Source: Acidobacteriota bacterium (GTDB lineage Bacteria; Acidobacteriota; Blastocatellia; RBC074). Taken from it: a stretch of 64,000 nucleotides of DNA. Under the pieces are notes generated by a model. That model was not told the DNA's origin. It saw only the letters and a program-made list of their open reading frames with translations, and did no database searches. The translations under genes were made by a program, and so were the position numbers. Below, piece after piece: positions 41,523-48,330 of the stretch; the first letter of the stretch is position 1, and every line of letters starts with the position of its first letter. Where the stretch lies: assembly GCA_018269055.1 (NCBI GenBank), contig JAFDVI010000005.1, forward strand, positions 54,499 to 118,498, read 5' to 3'.

Positions 41523-41798
41523 CTAGCTCAGCGCCTGCGTCTCGTTGTGGTTCAATTGCATTCCCGGCGCGATGATGGGTTCCGCTTCCTCGACGGTCAA
41601 TTCGATCTCCACCGTCTCATTGTGGTTGAACTGTAAGGCCGGCGCGATGACTTCCTCTGTTTCCTCGACGGTCAGTTCAATTTCCACCGTCTCATTGTGT
41701 TGGAGCTCTCTGCCGGGCGCGATGACTTCTTCAATGGTTTCGACGTGGAGTTCGATTTCGGTGGTAGGCATCTGATTGTCGTTGGTGTAATTGGTCAT
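41523..41798 (-). CDS. Acidic three-repeat NHNET peptide (candidate precursor)
   Basis: 91 residues with an excellent ribosome-binding site (AAAAGGAGG). After a short start (MTNYTNDNQMPTTE) it is made of three 25-residue repeats of the form TVEIELTVEExEEVIAP followed by xxQxNHNE, ending TQALS. The sequence is strongly acidic with no cysteine. The NHNET marker and the following hydrophobic strand match, with charge reversed, the lysine-rich NHNQT repeats of the divergent peptide at 42234. No named family recognised. A role as exported or modified peptide is inferred from neighbours. Confidence 0.8.
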   Translation of the reverse strand: MTNYTNDNQMPTTEIELHVETIEEVIAPGRELQHNETVEIELTVEETEEVIAPALQFNHNETVEIELTVEEAEPIIAPGMQLNHNETQALS

Positions 41799-42233
41799 AG
41801 TCGTTTTCCTCCTTTTGGGTCAAGATTGAGAGGGTGCGACGCCGATACTTTTAGTGCGTCGCGTTACGTGGAAGCGACCAGTTGTCGCTTCCACTGAGGT
41901 ATGCGTCATCGTTCTGCAAAACCCTTCAAGCCATCCAATTTTTTCTTCGAAAATTTTGCTTTCCCCGGGGATCGCAACCGGTCAGCACTACGCATGTTTG
42001 TAGTTGGGCCTGCTGATTGAGGAGCGAAGATTTTTCCGAATTTTTCATAGCGTCCAGGAATTGTTCCAGTCATTGGGCTTTCAGGCCTTTTTGCGCGCTG
42101 TGATGAGGCTACAAACATGCGCGGTTTGTTTGGGAAAGAGTTCGGATATTCATGTTTCTGCGCAGCGAGGAATCAAATGCAGGTTCCAATCGCCGAAGCG
42201 CAAAAGACATAACCAAAAGGAGAAGGAGATATT
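41799..42233. promoter_or_regulatory. Divergent control region between the two repeat-peptide operons
   Basis: 435 bases between the acidic peptide (minus) and the basic peptide (plus), without a convincing gene. It must hold both promoters. Contents seen: GTGGAAGCGAC / GTCGCTTCCAC palindrome at about 41869-41895; a GCGACGC / GCGTCGC pair just before it; and a 13-bp inverted repeat listed separately. Ribosome-binding sites sit at both edges. Confidence 0.55.
41991..42121. repeat. 13-bp perfect inverted repeat, 105 bases apart
   Basis: CGCATGTTTGTAG at 41991-42003 and CTACAAACATGCG at 42109-42121 are exact reverse complements. They bracket 105 bases in the middle of the divergent control region. 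They may be paired operator sites, the ends of a small mobile element, or recombination sites of an invertible segment. Confidence 0.6.
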
Positions 42234-42650
42234 ATGAACACACAACGCGTAAATCGGACACCAATCACAGGCCTAAAAGCGAAAACCGCGATCAAGGCAG
42301 GCATCATTGCTGTATTGCGGAGTGGCAAAGCGACCATTGAAACCAACCACAACCAGACCATCGGGCATGGTCTGAAGGTCAGAAGCAGCGTCAAAGCTGG
42401 TATGGATGTCGAAATCCATGAATTGAGCGTTCGAGTCACAGTGGATCGCCCACCATCCAATCACAATCAGACAGTAGTGCGGGGGCTGAAGGTCAAAAGC
42501 GATGTCAAAGCCGGTGGCTTGACGGGGAATCACAATCAGATTGCTGTTCGCAGCTTAAAGGTCAAGAGTGGCGTCAAATCAGGATTCAACCCCCAGCCCG
42601 ATCCGCCAGGTGTTTGTTCCAACCACAACCAAACATCGCTCGCGGCCTGA
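42234..42650 (+). CDS. Basic NHNQT-repeat peptide (candidate multi-core precursor)
   Basis: 138 residues, strong ribosome-binding site (AGGAG/GGAG). Built of units of the form NHNQTxxRGLKVKSxVKAG: LKAKTAIKAG at the start, then NHNQTIGHGLKVRSSVKAG, NHNQTVVRGLKVKSDVKAGG and NHNQIAVRSLKVKSGVKSG, separated by variable spacers (for example MDVEIHELSVRVTVDRPPS). A fourth NHNQT is followed by SLAA and a stop, but the repeat continues in another frame just downstream (see findings). Strongly basic. No named family recognised; export by the C39 transporter at 45598 is inference. KAGG could serve as a double-glycine cleavage site. Confidence 0.8.
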   Translation: MNTQRVNRTPITGLKAKTAIKAGIIAVLRSGKATIETNHNQTIGHGLKVRSSVKAGMDVEIHELSVRVTVDRPPSNHNQTVVRGLKVKSDVKAGGLTGNHNQIAVRSLKVKSGVKSGFNPQPDPPGVCSNHNQTSLAA

Positions 42651-42808
42651 GGGGAATAACGCCTGTGAAAGCCGGCGGTATCACCATTGATTACGAAGAG
42701 CCGTACTTCAGATTGAATTACACAACACGATTTCAAACTTCAACGAAAGGAAAACCAATGAAGGTCAAAACGAATATCAAAGCGGGCACGATTGTCATCG
42801 AAGAATAA
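42635..42808 (+). pseudogene. Frameshifted continuation of the basic repeat peptide
   Basis: Reading from 42635 in the second frame gives IARGLRGITPVKAGGITID, which aligns without gaps to VVRGLKVKSDVKAGGLTG of the preceding repeat right after its NHNQT. The reading frame of the first part must step back one base at 42635 to join it. The continuation runs through DYEEPYFRLNYTT to 42808 and includes the short peptide at 42758. It looks like a one-base loss (mutation or sequencing error) rather than a normal gene end. Confidence 0.6.
42758..42808 (+). CDS. 16-residue KVKTNIKAG peptide
   Basis: MKVKTNIKAGTIVIEE, sixteen residues, with AAAGGA six bases before the ATG. It repeats the LKVKSxVKAG unit of the peptide upstream in minimal form. 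It may be an independent tiny gene, or an internal start of the frameshifted continuation that reads through it in the same frame. Confidence 0.45.
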   Translation: MKVKTNIKAGTIVIEE

Positions 42809-42989
42809 TCGGTCTGCTGGTTCCACCTAACCGGTTTTGACAGAGAAATCGGTTAGGTGCGAACTCACGATTCAGTCCAACAATTGGGAAAAGAACTTCC
42901 CGTTCGATGAAGGTGTGATCGTCGGCATCGCCGCTAATAAAAAGGAACACCGAAGGGCAACCGTAAATTCAATTCTTGAGGAAACAAAA

Positions 42990-44105
42990 ATGGCTGTGGC
43001 AAAAGCGAAACGTGATCCGGTGGATTTGGCCTGTGAACTGTCTGAACGAGCGGCCAATGCGTACCGGGCTGGGCGCACCGAAATCGCCCTCGCGATGTTT
43101 CAGCAGGCTTTGGAACTGTTTGAACAGGCGGAAGGGGCTGACTCACTGAACGCAGCCGCGACGCGGAATTCACTCGGCACAATTTACGAAGACCGCAGCC
43201 AATATGCCGAAGCCGTACGGCGGTACGAGCGCGCTGTTGAAATCACCGAAGCCATTCCGGATGCGGAAGTGGACGAAGATATTGCGCAGCTTCAATTTGA
43301 TGCCTGGCGAAATCTGGGACGGCTGCTACGCATCGAGGGCCGTTTCGAAGAAGCAAGAGCTTTGATCTGCTGCGCCCTGGCACAAGCGGAAACACGATAT
43401 GGCAAAGACAGCGACCAAACGGCCTGGTGCTGCAACGATCTGGGAATGCTGGGCAAATTTTCCGGGCGTTTTGCCGAAGCCGACGAATGGTATGCGCAAG
43501 CGTTGCGGATTCTGAAGGCCAATCACGGCGAAGATCACCATTCGCTGATTCCGCTGTACCACAACCTGGGCGGATTGGAACATGCTCGGGGGCGCTTTGC
43601 CGAAGGCGAGGTGTTTGCACGTAAATCCGTGGAACTTCGCAAGCAAATCAGTGACGGCGATGACCCGGCATTGGCGGCGGATATTGCCGCGCTGGCTGCA
43701 CTGCTGGACGGGCAGGAAAAATTTGATGAATCCGAGCCGTTGTATCTGCGCGCGTTGGAAATCTTTCGTCGCGTTCACGGCGATGAGCATTACGAAATCG
43801 CCGTCAACCTGAACAATCTGGCTGCGGTGTATCAGCAACAGGAACGCTTTGCCGAATCCGAAAGTTGTTACCGGCGCGCACTGGCCATCAAGGAAAAGAT
43901 GTTTGATGCCGGAAATGTCGAAATCGCACTGACGCTGAACAATCTGGCGGTGCTTTACCGCGCGCAAGGGCGCGAGGCGGATGCGGTCGAGTTACTGCAT
44001 CGGGCGCTGGCGATCTTCGAGCAATCGCTCGATGCCGATCATCCGCATCTGGTCGCTTGTCGAGAAAATTGCGCGGAACTGTCGCTTGCAATCAATACTC
44101 AATAA
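42990..44105 (+). CDS. TPR (kinesin-light-chain-type) repeat protein
   Basis: About 371 residues from ATG 42990 (GAGG eight bases upstream). Seven or so tandem 42-residue TPRs of kinesin-light-chain type, for example NSLGTIYEDRSQYAEAVRRY, NLGGLEHARGRFAEGEVFAR, NNLAAVYQQQERFAESESCY and NNLAVLYRAQGREADAVELL. No signal peptide. It lies inside the repeat-peptide operon between the basic peptide and the exporter genes, so a scaffold that binds the peptides is plausible but unproved. Confidence 0.85.
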   Translation: MAVAKAKRDPVDLACELSERAANAYRAGRTEIALAMFQQALELFEQAEGADSLNAAATRNSLGTIYEDRSQYAEAVRRYERAVEITEAIPDAEVDEDIAQLQFDAWRNLGRLLRIEGRFEEARALICCALAQAETRYGKDSDQTAWCCNDLGMLGKFSGRFAEADEWYAQALRILKANHGEDHHSLIPLYHNLGGLEHARGRFAEGEVFARKSVELRKQISDGDDPALAADIAALAALLDGQEKFDESEPLYLRALEIFRRVHGDEHYEIAVNLNNLAAVYQQQERFAESESCYRRALAIKEKMFDAGNVEIALTLNNLAVLYRAQGREADAVELLHRALAIFEQSLDADHPHLVACRENCAELSLAINTQ

Positions 44106-44237
44106 TTTTTGCCGACGTGAAGGGAAATGCTTGTGGATGTCGAATAGGAAAGTGGGAGCGGAAAACAAACTGCCCGCAAGCGCGGAATCAGTTGTGTGGC
44201 TGCCTCTGGACTTTGATTTCACAAGGGAGGAATAAGG

Positions 44238-44348
44238 ATGAGACAGAAAACTTCTTACAACACGACGATGAGTAACCAGCAGAATTTGAAGGTCAAGAGC
44301 GGCATCAAAGCCGGTGCCTTTAAACTTCGCGGGAGCCTGGGAACCTAA
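44238..44348 (+). CDS. 36-residue LKVKSGIKAG peptide
   Basis: 36 residues: MRQKTSYNTTMSNQQ, then NLKVKSGIKAGAFKLRGSLG and T. GGGAGG lies nine bases before the ATG. It holds one copy of the LKVKSxVKAG unit shared with the peptides at 42234 and 42758, with NQQN in place of NHNQ. Located 99 bases before the HlyD-like gene, so probably in the same operon. A single-unit precursor or an immunity/leader peptide are both possible. Confidence 0.65.
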   Translation: MRQKTSYNTTMSNQQNLKVKSGIKAGAFKLRGSLGT

Positions 44349-44446
44349 ATTCACGCAAGCGGGGGAGCGCATACGGATGAGTAGGCGCTCTTCTCGCATC
44401 TAATTGTTGGCTTCATCATCAAAATCGCTGAACAGGAGAAATACGA

Positions 44447-45601
44447 ATGCCTACGCCCTTCACACGCTGCACGCGCGCACTGAATGCCGACGGATTCAAC
44501 CGGTCGGCCATTGCCATTTTGCTGACGGCGATTTTGTTGGGCGGGTGGCTGGCGTGGTTTGTGCTGGCCAGGATCACCTTGTTTGAAACGACGGCGGCGG
44601 CTCGGTTGGAGATTGATCGCGCGGCACACCCAATCGAAGTGTTGGTCGGCGGTCGAGTGAAAGTCACAAACCTGAATGTTGGGCGCGAAGTCGAAGCAGG
44701 CGACGTGCTGGTCGAACTCGAAACCGAATCGCAACGGTTGCAACTGGCCGAAGAGCAGGCGCGCATTGCCGCGCTGCAAGGTCAATTGGCCGCGCTCGGC
44801 GGACAGACTTCGGCGCAACAACAGGTTCAATCCGAAACCAGGCAAGCTGCGCCGGTTGCATTGGATGAGTCGCGCGCGAAGCTGGCCGAAGCCGAAGCTT
44901 CGGTGCGCGCTGCCGAAGACGAAGCCGCGAGATTTGAAAAGCTGCGCGCGGATGGATTGGTCGCCGATGCCGAATTGGTTCGCGCCAAAGCCGAAGCCGA
45001 AAAACGCCGCGCCGCGGCTGAGGCTTTGCGCATTGCCATCAACCGCCAAAACAAAGATCAGCGCGCGGCGGACAGCATGCAGCAAGTCGCCCTGGAAGGA
45101 TTGAAACTCAATGCCGCCGTGCTGGAAGGCGAAATCAAAACCCGCCAAACCACTACCGAACGATTGCAGCACGAAATCAATGAACGTTTCATTTTGGCTC
45201 CGGCCAGCGGCAAGCTGGGCGAAACGGCGGAACTTCGCGTAGGCGAGGTCGTGCGCGAAGGTGACAAGCTGGGCACAGTGGTTCCTGACGGTAAGCTCCG
45301 GGCGGTCGCGGAATTTCCGCCTTCCGATTCGCTAGGACGAATTCGCGCCGGGCAGCGCGCAAGTTTGCGGTTGGACGGGTTTCCGTGGACGGAATACGGC
45401 AAGGTCGCGGGCGAAGTCACCAGCATCGCCAGCGAACCGCGCTCCGGCAAAATCCGCGTCGAATTGCAGGTGCATCCCGAATCCGCGCCTGCAATCCAGT
45501 TGCAACACGGGCTGCCGGGGAGTCTGGAAATTGAAGTCGAACGAATTTCTCCCGCCGCGCTGGTATTGCGAAGCGTAGGCAAACTGCTGGCTCAACGATG
45601 A
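44447..45601 (+). CDS. HlyD-family secretion adaptor
   Basis: Membrane-fusion protein of 384 residues for a type I-like exporter. One N-terminal membrane segment (AIAILLTAILLGGWLAWFVL), a lipoyl half (GGRVKVTNLNVGREVEAGDV), a long alanine/glutamate-rich coiled coil (about residues 100-240) and a beta domain (FILAPASGKLGETAELRVGE). Ends four bases inside the C39 transporter start, so the two are translationally coupled. Confidence 0.9.
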   Translation: MPTPFTRCTRALNADGFNRSAIAILLTAILLGGWLAWFVLARITLFETTAAARLEIDRAAHPIEVLVGGRVKVTNLNVGREVEAGDVLVELETESQRLQLAEEQARIAALQGQLAALGGQTSAQQQVQSETRQAAPVALDESRAKLAEAEASVRAAEDEAARFEKLRADGLVADAELVRAKAEAEKRRAAAEALRIAINRQNKDQRAADSMQQVALEGLKLNAAVLEGEIKTRQTTTERLQHEINERFILAPASGKLGETAELRVGEVVREGDKLGTVVPDGKLRAVAEFPPSDSLGRIRAGQRASLRLDGFPWTEYGKVAGEVTSIASEPRSGKIRVELQVHPESAPAIQLQHGLPGSLEIEVERISPAALVLRSVGKLLAQR

Positions 45602-48330
45602 AAACCATGACGTCCCGAAAATTACTTGTCCCGGAAGTCGTGCAGACCTCGGCAATGGATTGCGGCCCGGCTACGCTGAAATGTTTGCTGGAAGGTTTTG
45701 GCATCGGCGTCAGTTACGGACGGTTGCGCGAAGCCTGCCAAACAGGCGTGGACGGCACTTCGATTGACACCCTGGAACTGATCGCCGCGCAATCAGGACT
45801 GGACGCCGAGCAGGTGATGTTGCCCGAAGATCATTTGTTGTTGCCGGAATCCGAATCCTTGCCCGCCGTCGTGGTTGTTCGCAGCCCCGGTGGAAGCACG
45901 CATTTCGTAGTGGTTTGGCGGCGCATCGGCAACTTTGTGCAAGTGATGGATCCGGCCATCGGACGTCGCTGGATGAAATGCAACGAATTTCGCGCGGAAC
46001 TTTATCTTCATCGCATGCCGATTCCGGCGGCAAGTTGGCGCGAATGGGCAAGCTCCGAAAGTTTTCTGAATGGATTACGCAGACGATTGCGTGACCTTGG
46101 AGTGGGCAGCGGTTTGTCGGAAGGGTTGATTGAGCGAGCCTTGAGCGATGAAAGCTGGCGCGGTCTGGCCGCGTTGGATGCGGCGACGCGCATGACCAAA
46201 TCCATTGTTTCGTCCGGCGGCATCGCTCGAGGCGATCAGGCGGTTCGCGTGCTGGAAGCGTTTTTCGCCAAAGCAGATGCGATTTCTGAAAACTATTGGA
46301 TGGTACGTTCTCTGCCTGCAAACGAAGACGGCGAAGAAGAAGTGTTGATGACAGGGAGCGTGTTGGTGCAGGCGCGCGGGCGTCGCGCGAACGCGGAAAC
46401 AGAAGCCGCTGAATTATCGCCGGAAGTTCGGGCTGCGTTGACGGAAAAGCCGCGTCATGCCGGACGCGATCTATTGACACTGCTCAGGCAGGATGGATTG
46501 CTGACCCCGATGGCGCTGTTGGCTGCGCTGGCATTGGCGGCAGGCGGAGTGGTGGTTGAAGCCATGCTTTTTCAGGGGTTGTTCAATTTCAGTAACAAAT
46601 TGAAATTGACCGAACAGCGGATAGGAGCGATTTCCGCCCTGGTGGTGTTTGCATTGGCGATGCTTTGTTTGGAATTGCCGATTGCGGCCGGGCTATGGCG
46701 CGCAGGACGCCGATTGGAAACCCGGCTGCGGCTGGCGTTTCTGGAAAAGATTCCACGACTTGGCGACCGTTATTTTCAAAGCCGATTGATTTCCGACATG
46801 GCTGAACGCGCGCACAGCGCCCAATCATTACGAACGCTGCCGCAATTGAGCGGACAATTCTTGCGGCTGACGTTTGAATTGATGCTGACCTGTGTGGGCA
46901 TCGTTTGGTTGAACCCGCGCGGCGTTTGGGTCGCAACAGCGGCTGCGCTGATCGCCGTAGCGTTGCCACTGGCGATGCAATCGCGTTTGACCGAACGCGA
47001 CTTGCGCGTGCGAAGTCATAATGGCGCGCTCAGCCGGTTTTACCTGGACGCAATGTTGGGGTTGGTGGCCGTTCGCACGCATGGCGCGGCAATGTCGTTG
47101 CGACGTGAACACGAGAGCTTGCTGGTGGAATGGATGCGCGCCAGCTACGGTTTGCTGCGCACGGCCTTGTCGGTCGAAGCCGTGGAAGCGGTTTCCGGGT
47201 TCGGATTGGCCGCCTGGTTGTTGTTCGATCATTTGTCGCGTGGTGGCGAAGCGGGCAGCGCATTGTTGCTGGTGTATTGGTCGTTGAACCTGCCCGCGTT
47301 AGGACAGGAAATTGCCCTCACCGCGCAGCAGTATCCGGCGCAACGTAATGTCACGCTGCGCGCGCTGGAACCTTTGGGAGCAGCCGAGGATGGAGAGATG
47401 GAGGGAAGGAGAGACAAAGGGATTGTGCAGTCCTCTCTCCAGGTTTCTCCGTCTCTCTGTCCCGCTGTCCGAAGATCTGTCGCATTGCGATTCGAGAGCG
47501 TCGAAGTACTGGCCGGTGGTCATCAAATCCTGGACGATCTGAACCTGGAAATCGCCGCAGGCAGTCACGTCGCAATGGTTGGTTCTTCCGGCGCAGGAAA
47601 ATCATCCTTTGTCGGTTTGTTGCTGGGATGGCATCGCGCAGCCAGCGGGCGGGTGTTGGTGGATGGCAAAGAATTGAATGGCGAACAATTGGCGCAACTG
47701 CGTGCGGAAACGGCCTGGGTTGATCCCGCGATTCAGCTTTGGAACCGATCGTTAATTGAAAATCTGAGCTACGGGACAAACAACGAAACCGCAATCCGCA
47801 ATCCGCAATCCGCAATCGAAGCCGCTGACTTGCGCCGTGTACTGGAAAAGCTGCCGGATGGTTTGCAAACCACGTTGGGTGAAGGTGGTGCATTGGTTTC
47901 AGGAGGCGAAGGCCAGCGCGTGCGTCTTGGACGGGCGATGATGCGGCGCGATGCCCGACTGGTGATTTTGGACGAACCATTTCGGGGACTGGATCGGGAA
48001 AAGCGTCGAACCTTGATGGCTAGAGCACGAGAGTTGTGGAAAGACGCAACGTTGTTGTGCATTACACATGATGTCGGCGAAACGATGAACTTTGAACGCG
48101 TCCTGGTCGTCGAAGGCGGCAGGATTGTGGAAGACGGCGCTCCGGATTCATTGGCAGGGCAACGCGATTCCCGTTACAGCCAACTGCTGCAAGCGGAAGA
48201 TGGGCTTCGCGGCGGAGCCTGGGCGAATGCCGATTGGCGGCGATTGCGTATGGATGGCGGGCGTGTGACTGAATCGCATTCGCACGCGCGAATCAGCGTG
48301 TTGGCGAACGAAAGGAGACGATGCGCATGA
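45598..48330 (+). CDS. C39 peptidase-containing ABC exporter
   Basis: 910 residues. N-terminal C39 peptidase: PEVVQTSAMDCGPATLKC with glutamine and catalytic cysteine 22, histidine in GSTHFVVVWRR (about 102) and aspartate in QVMDPAIGRR, so processing should be active after Gly-Gly-like sites. A spacer of about 150 residues follows, then a six-helix membrane domain (about 295-570) and an ATPase: GSSGAGKSSF, SGGEGQRVRLGRA, RLVILDEPFRG, CITHDV. Two in-frame low-complexity inserts occur before and inside the ATPase (see findings). Resembles NHLM-type peptide exporters with paired ABC subunits. Confidence 0.9.
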   Translation: MKTMTSRKLLVPEVVQTSAMDCGPATLKCLLEGFGIGVSYGRLREACQTGVDGTSIDTLELIAAQSGLDAEQVMLPEDHLLLPESESLPAVVVVRSPGGSTHFVVVWRRIGNFVQVMDPAIGRRWMKCNEFRAELYLHRMPIPAASWREWASSESFLNGLRRRLRDLGVGSGLSEGLIERALSDESWRGLAALDAATRMTKSIVSSGGIARGDQAVRVLEAFFAKADAISENYWMVRSLPANEDGEEEVLMTGSVLVQARGRRANAETEAAELSPEVRAALTEKPRHAGRDLLTLLRQDGLLTPMALLAALALAAGGVVVEAMLFQGLFNFSNKLKLTEQRIGAISALVVFALAMLCLELPIAAGLWRAGRRLETRLRLAFLEKIPRLGDRYFQSRLISDMAERAHSAQSLRTLPQLSGQFLRLTFELMLTCVGIVWLNPRGVWVATAAALIAVALPLAMQSRLTERDLRVRSHNGALSRFYLDAMLGLVAVRTHGAAMSLRREHESLLVEWMRASYGLLRTALSVEAVEAVSGFGLAAWLLFDHLSRGGEAGSALLLVYWSLNLPALGQEIALTAQQYPAQRNVTLRALEPLGAAEDGEMEGRRDKGIVQSSLQVSPSLCPAVRRSVALRFESVEVLAGGHQILDDLNLEIAAGSHVAMVGSSGAGKSSFVGLLLGWHRAASGRVLVDGKELNGEQLAQLRAETAWVDPAIQLWNRSLIENLSYGTNNETAIRNPQSAIEAADLRRVLEKLPDGLQTTLGEGGALVSGGEGQRVRLGRAMMRRDARLVILDEPFRGLDREKRRTLMARARELWKDATLLCITHDVGETMNFERVLVVEGGRIVEDGAPDSLAGQRDSRYSQLLQAEDGLRGGAWANADWRRLRMDGGRVTESHSHARISVLANERRRCA

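Noticed and set aside
41906-42118. 70-codon minus-strand frame in the divergent control region
   Set aside because: No ribosome-binding site and no recognisable protein features; it spans the inverted repeat.
42234-42810. Repeats in this stretch as a possible CRISPR array
   Set aside because: Units are unequal in length and conserved at the protein level in one frame, with coding ribosome-binding sites; not DNA repeats with uniform spacers.
42837-42989. In-frame extension upstream of the TPR gene
   Set aside because: It begins at a TTG without a ribosome-binding site, while ATG 42990 has a good one and starts the helical repeats.
44137-44235. 32-codon frame (MSNRKVGAENKLPASAESVV...) before the 36-residue peptide
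   Set aside because: The ribosome-binding site is poorly placed, the protein does not share the KVKSxVKAG unit, and its end overlaps the next gene's ribosome-binding site; too weak to call.
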